Source: SXXZ01 sp041177965 (GTDB lineage: Bacteria > Verrucomicrobiota > Verrucomicrobiia > Limisphaerales > UBA9464). Taken from it: DNA of 64,000 bases. The translations under genes were made by a program, and so were the position numbers. Position 1 is the stretch's first letter. Each line of letters begins with the position of its first letter. The DNA lies in assembly GCA_041177965.1 (NCBI GenBank), contig JBEGWF010000012.1, forward strand, positions 1-64,000, read 5' to 3'. The notes beneath the pieces are model-generated. The model was not told the DNA's origin. It made no database searches and saw only the letters and a list, made by a program, of their open reading frames with translations. This document shows, in pieces, positions 37,701 through 44,405 of this stretch.

Positions 37701-40602
37701 CCTCGAGGGCGTCTTCGCCGCGCGCATCCAGGCCCGCACCCTGCCCGGCCAGACGCCCTCCCCCACCGACCGGGTGGAGATCCAGACCGACAGCCTGAAC
37801 AACTCCCTGATCGTCTCCTCCAACAAGGAGAACCTCGACCTGATCAAGGATCTGCTCACGCGCATCGACGTGGAGCCCACCGTCGCCGAAGGGGTCCTCG
37901 AGACCTTCGTCCTCAAGCACGCCGACGCGCAGCGCGTGTCGACCATGCTCAAGAGCCTGGTGCAGCAGGGCATGTATCGTCCGGGCCGCTCGGACGTGAA
38001 GATCCCGGGTCAGGCCAGCCGCGACGCCATGGCCATCGCCGTCGACACCCGGAGCAACACCCTCATGGTCTCGGCCAGCCCGGACAACCTCGGCCTCATC
38101 AAGGAGATCCTCGCCAAGGTCGACACCGTCGATTTCGTGGCCGCCACCGATCTGAAGGTCTACAAGCTGGAACATGCCCGGGCCTCGAACATGGCCGGCG
38201 TGCTCACCCAGTACCTGCAGGCACGCAAGGCGGCCGACGCGGCGGCGCTCAACGCGCCCGAGCGCAGCATGCCGGTGGCCGTGATCGCCGACACCCGGCT
38301 CAACGCCATCCTGGCCACGGGGTCGAAGGAGGCCATCGACATGCTGGACCGCATCGTGCCGCAGCTCGACGCCGAGGACCGCCTGGCCCAGCTGAACTTC
38401 CGGGTGTTCCCCCTCAAGGAAGCCACGGCCACCCGCATGCAGACGACCCTGCAGCGCCTCTTCGCCAACCGGCCGCCCAAGGCCCGGGGTGAACCGGTCG
38501 ATCCCATCACCGTGGTCGCCGACGCCTGGGTGAACGCCCTCATCGTGGGAGCGGTGGTCGAGGACATGTCCATGATCGACGGTCTGATCCAGCGGCTCGA
38601 CACCCAACAGGCCGAGCTCGGGCTCAAGGTCGAGGTGATTCCCCTGGCCAAGGCCGACGCCCGCAAGGTGGCCCAGACGGTCCAGGGACTCTTCCGCGAA
38701 GGCACCCAGGGCGGTCCCCTGCCCATCGTCGTCAGCGCCGATGAACGGGTGAACGCGCTGGTCGTCTCCTGTGGCGCCACCGACCTCAAGCGCATCCGCG
38801 ACGTGGTGGCCAAGCTCGACACCGACCAGACCGCCCGCGTGAGCGAGATCCGCGTGATCCCCCTCAAGTACGCCCGCGCCGAGAACCTGACCCAGGTGCT
38901 GAACACCTCGCTCAATTCGAAGATCGCCCCGTTGTCGGACCTGAGCCCCAACGCCCAGTCGGTCCTTCAATTCGTGACCCGGACGGAGGACGGCCAGGAA
39001 CTCGTGACGGCCGCGCTCAAGGAGGCCATCTCCATCACCCCGGACCCCCGCATGAACGCCCTCGTGGTGTCGGGGCCCGTCGACTACATGGGCCTGCTCG
39101 AACAGATCGTCGGTCGCCTCGACAACAGCTCCTCGCGCGAGGCCAAGATCCGCGTCTTCTCCCTCCGCAACGCCGACGCCCAGCAGACGGCGCAACTGCT
39201 CCTGTCGATGTTCCGCATGCAGTCGAGCGGCACGGCGGCAGCCGCCAACGGCCAACGGACCATCCAGTACACGCTCATGAAACCCGCCGCCGACGGCACC
39301 GAGACGCCCTCGGCCACCGCCGTCATCGGTTCCGAGGAACAGACCGCCCTCACCGTCAGCGTCGATCCCCGCACCAACACCCTGCTGGTCGGTGGCACCG
39401 AGCACTACGTGGCGCTCGTGCAGCAGATCATCGAGACTCTGGACTCCTCCGAGGCCCTGGAGCGCAAGACCGAGGTCTATCGCCTCAAGAACGCCCAGGC
39501 GCCCGACGTCGGGACGGCCATCCGCAGCTTCCTCGACCAGGAGCGCCAGCGGGTCACGCAGGTGCTCGGCACCGACGCGGTGGGCACCGCCCAGCGCCTC
39601 CTCGAGCGCGAGGTCGCCATCGTGCCCGAGCAGGTCAGCAACACCCTGCTGCTCTCGGCCAGCCCGCGGTACTTCGAGCAGATCCACCAGATCATCGAGG
39701 AGCTCGACCAGGCCCAATCGCAGGTGCTCATCCAGGTGCTGCTCGCCGAGGTGACCCTCGACTCGAACCGCGACCTCGGCTTCGAGTGGACCTTCACCAA
39801 GAACGTCGGAAACGGATGGAACGTCGGGACGGGCACCGACTTCGGTGTCCCCACCCAGATGCAGAACTTCGGCGGGTATTCCGCCCTGGTCACCGGCAAC
39901 AACATGGAGTTCCTGATGCGCGCCCTTGAGAATGACGGTCGCGTGGAGGTCCTGAGCCGTCCGCAGATCCTGACCGCCGACAACAAGATCGCCTCGATCA
40001 ACATCGGCCAGCGGGTCCCCATCATCACCGGCAGCTCCACCACCCCGCAGGGCGGCCAGATCAACACCTTCGACTACCGCGACGTGGGCGTGAACCTGAC
40101 GGTCACCCCCCGCATCACGGGCGAAGGCTTCGTGAAGATCGACGTGGGCGCGACCAACAGTTCCCTGGCCAGCTCGAGCGTGGAGATCAACGACAAGGCG
40201 ACGGTCCCGATCATCAACGAGCGCCGGGCCTCGACCACGGTCACCGTCCAGAGCGGGCAGACGGTGGTCATCGGCGGCCTCATCGGAACGGTGGACGACA
40301 TCCGCCGCAAGAAGACGCCCTTCCTTGGCGACATCCCGGGAGTCGGTTTCTTCTTCCGGAGCACTTCCAAGAAGTCGGAACGGCGTGAACTGCTGATCAT
40401 GCTCACCCCGCAGGTGCTCACGGCCAACCACGAGCAGGAACCCAAGATCACCACCATCGGGAACTACTCGACGCGGATGCTGGAGAAATCGACCCTCCGA
40501 AGCGCCGAGCGCAAGGACCCGTTGAAGACGCAGTTGATGGATTCGATCTTCCCGAACGACATCAACGCGACGAAGACCAATGCCCCCGCCGGCAAGAAGT
40601 GA
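28789..40602 (+). CDS. gspD: giant secretin (GspD-like) with ~43 tandem N1-like domains
   Basis: One uninterrupted frame of 3,937 residues; ordinary GspD has about 650-700. A signal peptide (MNIHRSLRATLFLGLALGLS) is followed by an Ala/Pro-rich linker and an N0-like domain at about 61-137 (IRFQFEGIPYADVIERFAQM). From about 159 to 3645 I count roughly 43 units averaging 81 residues. Each has the secretin_N pattern: a first strand (VRIYPLKHADA), an amphipathic helix, a variable loop, a D-x-R-S/A-N-x-L-I-V-S/T-G strand and a helix ending in LD. Several units (about the 30th, 32nd, 41st and 42nd) have long inserts. The secretin gate runs from about 3645 (QVLIQVLLAEVTLDSNRDLG) to 3875, with VIGGLIGTVDD and TPFLGDIPGVGFFFRS. 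The short tail lacks an obvious S-domain. It is translationally linked to a lipoprotein gene by TGATG. Confidence 0.95.
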   Translation: MNIHRSLRATLFLGLALGLSATDPFARVRAADPVPAAPAPATAGTNAPTAAAVPAPAIARNIRFQFEGIPYADVIERFAQMSGKPVVGEVNIPGTITFNDSNAYNYAEAFDTLNVILSMKGQMIVEEGNFLRVLPFKELPQTPLRILRGGDKADGVRPGEVVTVVLDLKNLDAKEISESITNLLSSAGSVAPLSRGRGLILTDRLVNIQRVKALIGSVDNETAAQRQMKTYTLLHASGAVVADLVNRTFGVTTAPKRTQYNPNSKQLDVLPADPNDYVTAVYDDASRTLVLFGPRERLALADELITRFEDGGSGAGDVRIYTPEVIKAEELANMIRQAIPGVAAPNETGSAAATKARVIAEKNTNRLIVAAPLAGMADQIEALVNRLDKPVHGSGRTAANGTPGKAQVVQVTRVFRTRTSEVKNVGKILTEALTKTLPNGQKVPTASVSVEPGSQSIVVTGSPGDVQTATDIISQLETGSTNPKPQQTRFIDLGSVAEAKRIVPLVEQIYRSEVADGSAGGAAHAKIMAEPNTSRLIVTASEEHLTRIEEIVRNLRAEKSKPLQRALHILALRNARLETAFPSINSLINERMSDRRFEDQPKPSVVPDNANNRLLVTATEEQKKEIEAILAVVDVAPERQKRQMAVIPVNGKSPAELITLAGQMMSQLGEQPSNPQLEPKLIPDASGKQIIVLATDSDIQRVRTLIQQLDATTTSAVSRQFRNVELHNRNAAELTPLVQQLYQEQIKGNTEPPGGPATLMTDAKNNRIMVSGAEREITRVEAIIRQLDPAGQKSAKEETRIIRLKTAVASEISSLVEKSLGSQTQSVKVLVDTRSNSLVITGEPAAVEAASKIIRELDIPSEVQPREMKVIELKQADAAALATLATTLATDLLKSQRGAEYTPKGRIMPDPAANRVIISAPREEITLISQVVERLDQAPEAAGGARVFRLNNADAAQVVSVVSNAMVKFDARNQPIRRASVSLDRESNSIVVSGSRQDLKDAEGIIQRLDNEGVEGSGGTGGGSKSRNLKMVEVVGEPDTLAQLATRVFLAQNAGRSVTNLVSITPEPNGRRLIVLAPDSLMAQVETVISALDARPDQSQRQLHTIEPQGSRAADLLPMVNKIYAEQNQGRTTKPATLYTDPTGDRLMVFGTADQATAVRQIVTTLATEMPEARTNRVFEIGKPAEAQRLLPIVQQLYKDQASSRPSDGPADTQLLTEPRSGRIIASGRISHLDRISEIIANLKATGSAGLGRETRTFEVGSASDVQRVQPLLQQLYTDQWKERSDTDPADAQILGDPRSGRIIVTGRPDHLQKIESILQQLGTGPAKPGADSREVRIIDLATATASELATTVRGLYLDQAKARFGGTAPDTTISSDTGSNRLIVVGETNELAVIEDLVRKLDKVGSQSATARVFKIKSAEPDKVAEVLSTALVRYDAFGRAQKRATVSVDAKSRTLIVTGDPKELQAVSTIIEQLDTSLGARPDRRMKVVTLRQGKVGELSARVRQLYNDQSRNQPELALSDLLILDDATSNQLILAGSEAQLALVDGILGELQKNTATRAPRETRPITVGQPDEVVRVLPLLRQLYTERWKTQDAADPADAVFTPDAPNGRILVTARTNHLAEIESLLGVIQAPTATPAPRETRVLNLAERQASELAETVRSLYEESLKAKPVSPSEQAVIRADTEGNRLIVTGRTNDLEQIAALVLNLDTANQRSGNSRIFRLTNAEPAQVAAALSNTLAKVDPSGRITPRVTLGIDNTARTLVVSGQARDLQAAEQIVTQLDATTQREARDLQVLPILQGSATEAVARLRPLVLDRLKASGKAADLVLIPDDSQSRVLVTANATQWQAVQEIASRLLTTGTNAARGVRTVALRHVTAAPVITLLGQLFSREMDDDAAQRLVVTPALDERSLLVNAPPALFDRVQSVIQSVDVSDPGGSSVLQTVLLRKTVAETVAESVNKAIAGKGTDAKLRRVSITPVTGANALLLNGPGEAVQEVLKLVKELDAESATGEVEVRIYKLGSANAADIQPVLSQLLANVSTRLERRGFGSRAQPTIAIDPRSNSLLITASATHFKLIEQLLPTLDKAPDRSDRDVQFVWLQNARAADIRMKVAAVYEERPRGEQPVLEVDREANTLTVIARRSDMPQIQDLIQRLDASAQDNSLQVRLLTVDDVPVEQMVGMLTNIYPQMYGGSLKLVDRLPVLDRTKTNHPAASPEVTVALDRNANALILSGPAPELDRINRMVVDLSWKASSGESDLRILALAQADPVVLARTLNNVFRPGGGRGGQPEQQQNPQNQRPPRFTVVPESRSRSLLVRASAKDFSIIEALVKQLDTANPAADLSHRLITLTHTPPSKITPLVQQLVQQLSAQHPGDPLTVLPYGRSKGLLVVAREPLIAQVEKMIKTLDTPSEDAEAEVRVFTLKQSAAPAMATTLQNLLRPGAAGEAGSEARELQEQVRKLNIRGDSGDPVALDLQRPIKITADPSDGNRLLITSTPKNLEALGKVVEMLDQIGSAEAADFAVVALLHADARTTGQTLTAIFTQGARLGTRQDGPGKPEAGSARALASPLNVTPDSRLNALILSGRKDSIELARKLIKDLDKQWDAAITEVKVFRVKYATPSRLLPMLQSVFAEGPAVPGTEGLNNYVSRLQTRREGGKAVSTEQAKTRTALTLQADDNAGALIVAARADTLPLIEELLTQLDIPDASGLSTVRIYPLKHADASAVQKIITDLHSGPRNANAKPSDRPTVTLDDRSNSMIVSGNEKAFAIIDNLIAQLDKPMAPEFRDVRILPLAHADAAQLAGTLQRLMDQRVARQGSLGKGQADSLKVLVLPEPRSNSLLVGGGKDAYELVESLARKLDDAAPGLTGGVRIVPLEYADARILAASFNQLFTQRYQASTSPELQRQKPVILPDARVNALMVSAGREDNETIDALLKKLDRKLDNPSLALTVLPLKHNDAARVAATLEGVFAARIQARTLPGQTPSPTDRVEIQTDSLNNSLIVSSNKENLDLIKDLLTRIDVEPTVAEGVLETFVLKHADAQRVSTMLKSLVQQGMYRPGRSDVKIPGQASRDAMAIAVDTRSNTLMVSASPDNLGLIKEILAKVDTVDFVAATDLKVYKLEHARASNMAGVLTQYLQARKAADAAALNAPERSMPVAVIADTRLNAILATGSKEAIDMLDRIVPQLDAEDRLAQLNFRVFPLKEATATRMQTTLQRLFANRPPKARGEPVDPITVVADAWVNALIVGAVVEDMSMIDGLIQRLDTQQAELGLKVEVIPLAKADARKVAQTVQGLFREGTQGGPLPIVVSADERVNALVVSCGATDLKRIRDVVAKLDTDQTARVSEIRVIPLKYARAENLTQVLNTSLNSKIAPLSDLSPNAQSVLQFVTRTEDGQELVTAALKEAISITPDPRMNALVVSGPVDYMGLLEQIVGRLDNSSSREAKIRVFSLRNADAQQTAQLLLSMFRMQSSGTAAAANGQRTIQYTLMKPAADGTETPSATAVIGSEEQTALTVSVDPRTNTLLVGGTEHYVALVQQIIETLDSSEALERKTEVYRLKNAQAPDVGTAIRSFLDQERQRVTQVLGTDAVGTAQRLLEREVAIVPEQVSNTLLLSASPRYFEQIHQIIEELDQAQSQVLIQVLLAEVTLDSNRDLGFEWTFTKNVGNGWNVGTGTDFGVPTQMQNFGGYSALVTGNNMEFLMRALENDGRVEVLSRPQILTADNKIASINIGQRVPIITGSSTTPQGGQINTFDYRDVGVNLTVTPRITGEGFVKIDVGATNSSLASSSVEINDKATVPIINERRASTTVTVQSGQTVVIGGLIGTVDDIRRKKTPFLGDIPGVGFFFRSTSKKSERRELLIMLTPQVLTANHEQEPKITTIGNYSTRMLEKSTLRSAERKDPLKTQLMDSIFPNDINATKTNAPAGKK
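32545..34410 (+). repeat. long-period repeat within the secretin (~311 codons, two copies)
   Basis: Four consecutive N1-like domains starting at residue 1253 (RETRTFEVGSASDVQRVQPL) are matched one for one by the four starting at residue 1564 (RETRPITVGQPDEVVRVLPL). The offset is 311 residues, or 933 bp. The second domains (residues 1334 and 1643) are 309 apart. The order of domain subtypes is kept, which points to segmental duplication of a four-domain block. DNA identity is diverged, so this is an ancient repeat. The limits are approximate. Confidence 0.65.
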
Positions 40603-41159
40603 TGCCCTCATACCGCCCCTCAGAACACCACGACCGCGACACAGGCCGCTTCCGGGGAGGCATCGCGCTGGCGGTGTTGGTCCTCGGCCTCGCCGCGGGG
40701 TGCCGCTCGGAGGACGGCGGCAACGGGTCCGCCTCCCGGGCCCGGGGCGGCGCCAGGGCCTCCGGAATCCTGGAGCTCCACCTTTTGACCATGCCGGTCG
40801 CCCTGAACCTCGACGGAGCCCCGGGGCCGGACGGCGTGGCGGTGAAACTCTTCGCCAACGTGGGGAACGCCGCCAAACCCGCTCCGATCCGGAGGGGTGA
40901 GGTGGAGATCCTCCTGTTCGACGGACTGCTCAACGGCAACAGCGCGCCTCTGCCGAAACCGGCCCACTCCTGGACCTTCACCGCGAAGGAACTCAAGGGC
41001 TTCGAGACCCAGGCCATGGTCGGCACCGGTTACCAGATCACCCTGCGGTGGGGGGGCTTCCAACCGAAGAACGACCGGGTCACGGTCATCGCCCGACACC
41101 CGATCGGGGATGGCCGCTACCTGTACTCCACACCGGGGGTCATCGCGTGTTCCCCGTGA
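40602..41159 (+). CDS. lipoprotein coupled to the secretin gene
   Basis: A 185-residue protein with a lipoprotein signal: a basic n-region, the helix IALAVLVLGLAAGC and lipobox LAAGC, lipidated at Cys34. The mature part has beta-strand character (ILELHLLTMPVALNLDG, GVAVKLFANVG, GEVEILLFDG, YQITLRWGG, DRVTVIARHP). It has no family I can name. Its ATG overlaps the secretin stop (TGATG), so translation is probably coupled. Position and outer-membrane lipoprotein character make it a candidate pilotin or assembly factor for the giant secretin, though it does not resemble GspS or PilW/PilF sequences I know. Confidence 0.75.
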   Translation: MPSYRPSEHHDRDTGRFRGGIALAVLVLGLAAGCRSEDGGNGSASRARGGARASGILELHLLTMPVALNLDGAPGPDGVAVKLFANVGNAAKPAPIRRGEVEILLFDGLLNGNSAPLPKPAHSWTFTAKELKGFETQAMVGTGYQITLRWGGFQPKNDRVTVIARHPIGDGRYLYSTPGVIACSP

Positions 41160-41171
41160 GGGGTCGCCGGG

Positions 41172-41435
41172 CTATCGACCGGGCCATGCCCCGACGGCGC
41201 CCTTCCCCGGGGCCTGTGGAACGGGTTCGGTGGTGGGGTCGCTGAGGGAGCGGAGCACCGCCTCGGCCCGTCCGGGATCGCCCGCATCGAGGTGGGACAG
41301 GGCCTCACGGAAGGCCTTCCACCGGAAGTCGGCCTCGCCCTCGGCGCGGTCCACCCGGTCCAGGAACGCGGCGATCTCGATCAATTTGCAGCGGGCATCC
41401 ATGAAGTAGAGATCCAACACCTTCTGCCGAGTCAT
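41172..41435 (-). CDS. small conserved-looking hypothetical protein
   Basis: An 87-residue cytoplasmic protein (TRQKVLDLYFMDARCKLIEI, then AAFLDRVDRAEGEADFRWKA). It looks alpha-helical, with a regular heptad-like first half and an Ala/Asp/Arg-rich second half, then a flexible Pro/Gly tail. I recognise no domain. The composition, a clear start, and a TACCCT hexamer 7 nt upstream argue that it is real. It lies convergent to the secretion operon, 12 bp after the lipoprotein stop. Confidence 0.7.
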   Translation of the reverse strand: MTRQKVLDLYFMDARCKLIEIAAFLDRVDRAEGEADFRWKAFREALSHLDAGDPGRAEAVLRSLSDPTTEPVPQAPGKGAVGAWPGR

Positions 41436-41442
41436 GGGTGCG

Positions 41443-41448
41443 AGGGTA
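41443..41448 (-). promoter_or_regulatory. -10-like hexamer TACCCT before the 87-residue gene
   Basis: TACCCT on the minus strand ends 7 nt before the ATG at 41435. This is leaderless-type geometry. Confidence 0.45.
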
Positions 41449-41625
41449 CGCGAGGACAGCCCTCACACCAAGCCGTACCGGAGGGATTCGGTCCCGACAC
41501 GCGGCATGCACGCCGGCGGAGACCCGCCGATGTCCGCCGTGGGATTGCCACCCCACCGGGGTCCGTGGCAAGGTGGAGCGTCGCGATGGATACGCCCGAA
41601 GGGGCCTTCCCATGCGCCGCTCATC

Positions 41626-42561
41626 ATGCCTTCGCCCACGGACCCTCGGATCTACGTCGCCGGCCATCACGGTCTGGCGGGCAGCGCCATCTGGCGGAGC
41701 CTGGAGCGGCGTGGCCACCGTCACCTGATCGGCCGACGCTCGAGCGAACTGGATCTCCGGGATGCCCGTGCGGTGGACGCCTTCTTCGCCGCCGAACGAC
41801 CGGAGTGGGTGTTCCTGGCGGCGGCCAAGGTCGGCGGCATCAAGGCCAACAACGATTTCCCGGGCGAGTTCCTCTTCAACAATCTCGCCATCCAGAACCA
41901 CGTCATCGACGCCTCGCGGCGTCACGGCGTGCGCAAGCTCCTCTTCCTGGGGAGTTCCTGCATCTACCCGCGCTTGGCCCCCCAACCCCTGAAGGAGGAG
42001 TACCTGCTCGGGGGACCGCTCGAGCCCACCAACCAGTGGTACGCCATCGCCAAGATCGCCGGCATCAAGCTGTGCCAGGCGTATCGCCGCCAGTACGGTT
42101 GCGATTTCATCTCGGCGATGCCCACCAATCTCTACGGGCCCGGCGACAACTACGATCCGCTGGGTTCGCACGTGCTCCCGGCGCTGATCCGCCGCTTCCA
42201 CGAGGCCAAGATGGCCGGTGCGCCCTCCGTCACCTGCTGGGGCTCGGGCAGCCCGCTGCGCGAATTCCTTCATTCCGACGATCTCGGCGATGCCCTCGTC
42301 TTCCTGATGGAGCGCTATTCCGAGGAGCAGTTCATCAATGTCGGATCCGGCCAGGAATTGACCATCGGGGAACTCGCCGGGACGGTGGCCCGCATCATCG
42401 GATATCCGGGGAACATCCACTGGGACAGCTCCCAGCCCGACGGCACCCCGCGCAAACTGATGGACAGTTCCCGGCTGCGGGCGCTGGGATGGTCACCCCG
42501 GGTCTCCCTCGAAGAGGGCATCCGCGGGGCCTACCAGGACTTCCTCGGCCGCCAGACCTGA
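41626..42561 (+). CDS. fcl: GDP-L-fucose synthase
   Basis: An epimerase/reductase converting GDP-4-keto-6-deoxy-mannose to GDP-L-fucose for surface polysaccharide. The protein of 311 residues, the normal length, has the NADP loop IYVAGHHGLAGSAI and the segments FLAAAKVGGIKANN and FLGSSCIYPRLAPQPLKEEYLLGGPLEPTN. The catalytic Tyr-x3-Lys is in QWYAIAKIAGIKLCQAYRRQYG, followed by MPTNLYGPGDNYDP. The ATG at 41626 precedes the Rossmann strand by a few residues. The gmd partner is not in the window. Confidence 0.95.
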   Translation: MPSPTDPRIYVAGHHGLAGSAIWRSLERRGHRHLIGRRSSELDLRDARAVDAFFAAERPEWVFLAAAKVGGIKANNDFPGEFLFNNLAIQNHVIDASRRHGVRKLLFLGSSCIYPRLAPQPLKEEYLLGGPLEPTNQWYAIAKIAGIKLCQAYRRQYGCDFISAMPTNLYGPGDNYDPLGSHVLPALIRRFHEAKMAGAPSVTCWGSGSPLREFLHSDDLGDALVFLMERYSEEQFINVGSGQELTIGELAGTVARIIGYPGNIHWDSSQPDGTPRKLMDSSRLRALGWSPRVSLEEGIRGAYQDFLGRQT

Positions 42562-42614
42562 AGCCACCGACGCAGGCCGACGCTCGCGGCTTCCAAGACC
42601 GGGGGAGTTGTCCC

Positions 42615-42620
42615 TAGTCT
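42615..42620 (+). promoter_or_regulatory. -10-like hexamer TAGTCT before polX
   Basis: TAGTCT ends 5 nt before the ATG at 42626. This is leaderless-type geometry; TTGTCC at 42608 is too close to serve as its -35. Confidence 0.4.
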
Positions 42621-42625
42621 CGCCC

Positions 42626-44374
42626 ATGGACAAGGAAGAGGTGGCGGCGGTGCTCTCCGAGATCGGGACGCTGCTGGAACTCAAGGGCGAGAACCCGTTC
42701 AAGACCCGCGCCTACCACAACGCGGCCCGGGTGCTGGAGGGCTTGACCGAGCCGCTCGAGAAGATCGTGGCCGAGAATCGACTCGGTGAACTGAAGGGCT
42801 TCGGCGAGGCCCTGCAGGACAAGGTCACCCGTCTGGTGACCACCGGCAGGCTCCCCTACCACGACGAACTCAAGGCTTCCCTGCCCCCCGGTCTGCCAGC
42901 CCTGCTGGAGATCCAGGGATTGGGGCCCAAGAAGGTCAAGCGGCTGCACGACGAGCTGGGCATCGACTCGGTGGAGAAGCTCGAGGCGGCTTGCAAGGCC
43001 GACGCCATCGCCGCCCTCGAGGGATTCGGGGAGAAATCCCAGGCGAAGATCCTCGAGGCCATCGCCTTCCGCCGTCAGTTCGCCTCCCGTCACCGGCTCA
43101 TCGATGCCCTGGTCTGCGCCGAGCCGATCCTGGAATCGCTCCGGGGGCACCCCGACGTGCTCCGCTGCTCCACCGCCGGGAGCCTGCGTCGATGGAAGGA
43201 AGTGATCGGTGACATCGATTTCCTGGTCTCCTCGCGGCAACCGGCGGCGGTGATCGGCTTCTTCGTGGAGCAACCCGGCGTGCGGACCGTGCTGGCCCAG
43301 GGCGACACCAAGGCGAGCGTCCTTCTGGAGGGGGGCATCCAGGCCGACCTCCGGGTCGTGGCCGACGAGGAATACCCCTTCGCCCTCGCCTACTTCACCG
43401 GCTCCAAGGAGCACAACATCGTGATGCGGCAGCGGGCCATCGCCCGCGGCCTGAGGCTGAACGAGTACGGCCTCTTCCGCGGCTCCGAGGAGACCCGAGA
43501 CCCGGCCCTCCGCGTGGCCTGCCGCGAGGAGCGCGACATCTTCGAGCACCTCGGGCTCCGGTACGTGCCGCCGGAATTGCGGGAGGACCACGGCGAATTC
43601 ACCGCCGCCGAATCGGGCGTGCTGCCCCGCCTGATCGAATGGACCGATCTCCGCGGGTCCCTGCACAACCACTCCAACTGGTCGGATGGGCGCGACTCCC
43701 TGGAAGCGATCGCGGCGCACGCCCACGAACTGGGCCTCGACTACTGGGCCATCACCGACCACTCCCGGGCCTCGTTCCAGGCCAACGGCCTCGACACCCG
43801 GAGACTGGAGGAGCAGATCGAGGCCGTCCGGAAGGTCAACGCCTCCTACGCGGCCGAGGGCAGCCCGTTCCGACTGCTCACCGGCACCGAGGTCGACATC
43901 CTCAAGGAGGGGCTCGATTTCGACGACGCGCTCCTGGCCCGCCTCGACGTGGTGGTCGCCAGCCTGCACGTGCCCTCGAGCGACGCCGCCGAGAACACCC
44001 GACGCCTGATCCGCGCCGCGGAGAACCCGCAGGTGCACATGCTGGGCCACCTGTCGGGCCGGCTGCTTCTCGAGCGGGAGGCCTACCGGCTGGACATCCC
44101 CGCGGTCCTGAAGGCCTGCGCCGACACCGGGACCTGGATCGAGCTCAACGCCAGCCCCTACCGGTTCGACCTCGACTGGCGACTGTGGCGGCAGGCCAAG
44201 GAGCTGGGGGTGAAGTGCGCGATCAACTGCGACGCGCACCGGTTGGATCACTTCGGGTTCCTGCGACTCGGTGCCGGCATCGCCCGCAAGGGCTGGCTGA
44301 CCCGGGGCGACGTGATCAACACCCTGCCGCTCCCGGAGTTGATGACCGCGCTGCGCCGCAAACGCGCCGGCTAG
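42626..44374 (+). CDS. polX: family X DNA polymerase/3'-5' exonuclease PolX
   Basis: A repair polymerase of 582 residues with the standard bacterial PolX layout. An N-terminal 8-kDa helix-hairpin-helix domain (ENPFKTRAYHNAARVLE, FGEALQDKV, IQGLGPKKVKRLHDELG) is followed by the polymerase palm with metal ligands in GDIDFLVSS and HNIVMRQRA. A C-terminal PHP phosphoesterase domain follows, with LHNHSNWSDGRDSLE, WAITDHSRAS, TGTEVDIL and INCDAHRLDHFG. The PHP domain supplies 3'-5' exonuclease and AP-endonuclease activity in characterised relatives. The start MDKEEVAAVL fits the family; a further in-frame ATG at 42608 is less likely. Confidence 0.95.
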   Translation: MDKEEVAAVLSEIGTLLELKGENPFKTRAYHNAARVLEGLTEPLEKIVAENRLGELKGFGEALQDKVTRLVTTGRLPYHDELKASLPPGLPALLEIQGLGPKKVKRLHDELGIDSVEKLEAACKADAIAALEGFGEKSQAKILEAIAFRRQFASRHRLIDALVCAEPILESLRGHPDVLRCSTAGSLRRWKEVIGDIDFLVSSRQPAAVIGFFVEQPGVRTVLAQGDTKASVLLEGGIQADLRVVADEEYPFALAYFTGSKEHNIVMRQRAIARGLRLNEYGLFRGSEETRDPALRVACREERDIFEHLGLRYVPPELREDHGEFTAAESGVLPRLIEWTDLRGSLHNHSNWSDGRDSLEAIAAHAHELGLDYWAITDHSRASFQANGLDTRRLEEQIEAVRKVNASYAAEGSPFRLLTGTEVDILKEGLDFDDALLARLDVVVASLHVPSSDAAENTRRLIRAAENPQVHMLGHLSGRLLLEREAYRLDIPAVLKACADTGTWIELNASPYRFDLDWRLWRQAKELGVKCAINCDAHRLDHFGFLRLGAGIARKGWLTRGDVINTLPLPELMTALRRKRAG

Positions 44375-44405
44375 GCACCGCGGGCCCCATGGTGCTCAAC
44401 ACCCA

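Noticed and set aside
28789..40602. Possibility that the secretin gene is an assembly artefact of a collapsed or expanded tandem repeat
   Set aside because: The units are strongly diverged in DNA and protein, have different loop lengths and subtypes, and the frame stays open to a normal secretin domain. An artefact would produce near-identical units.
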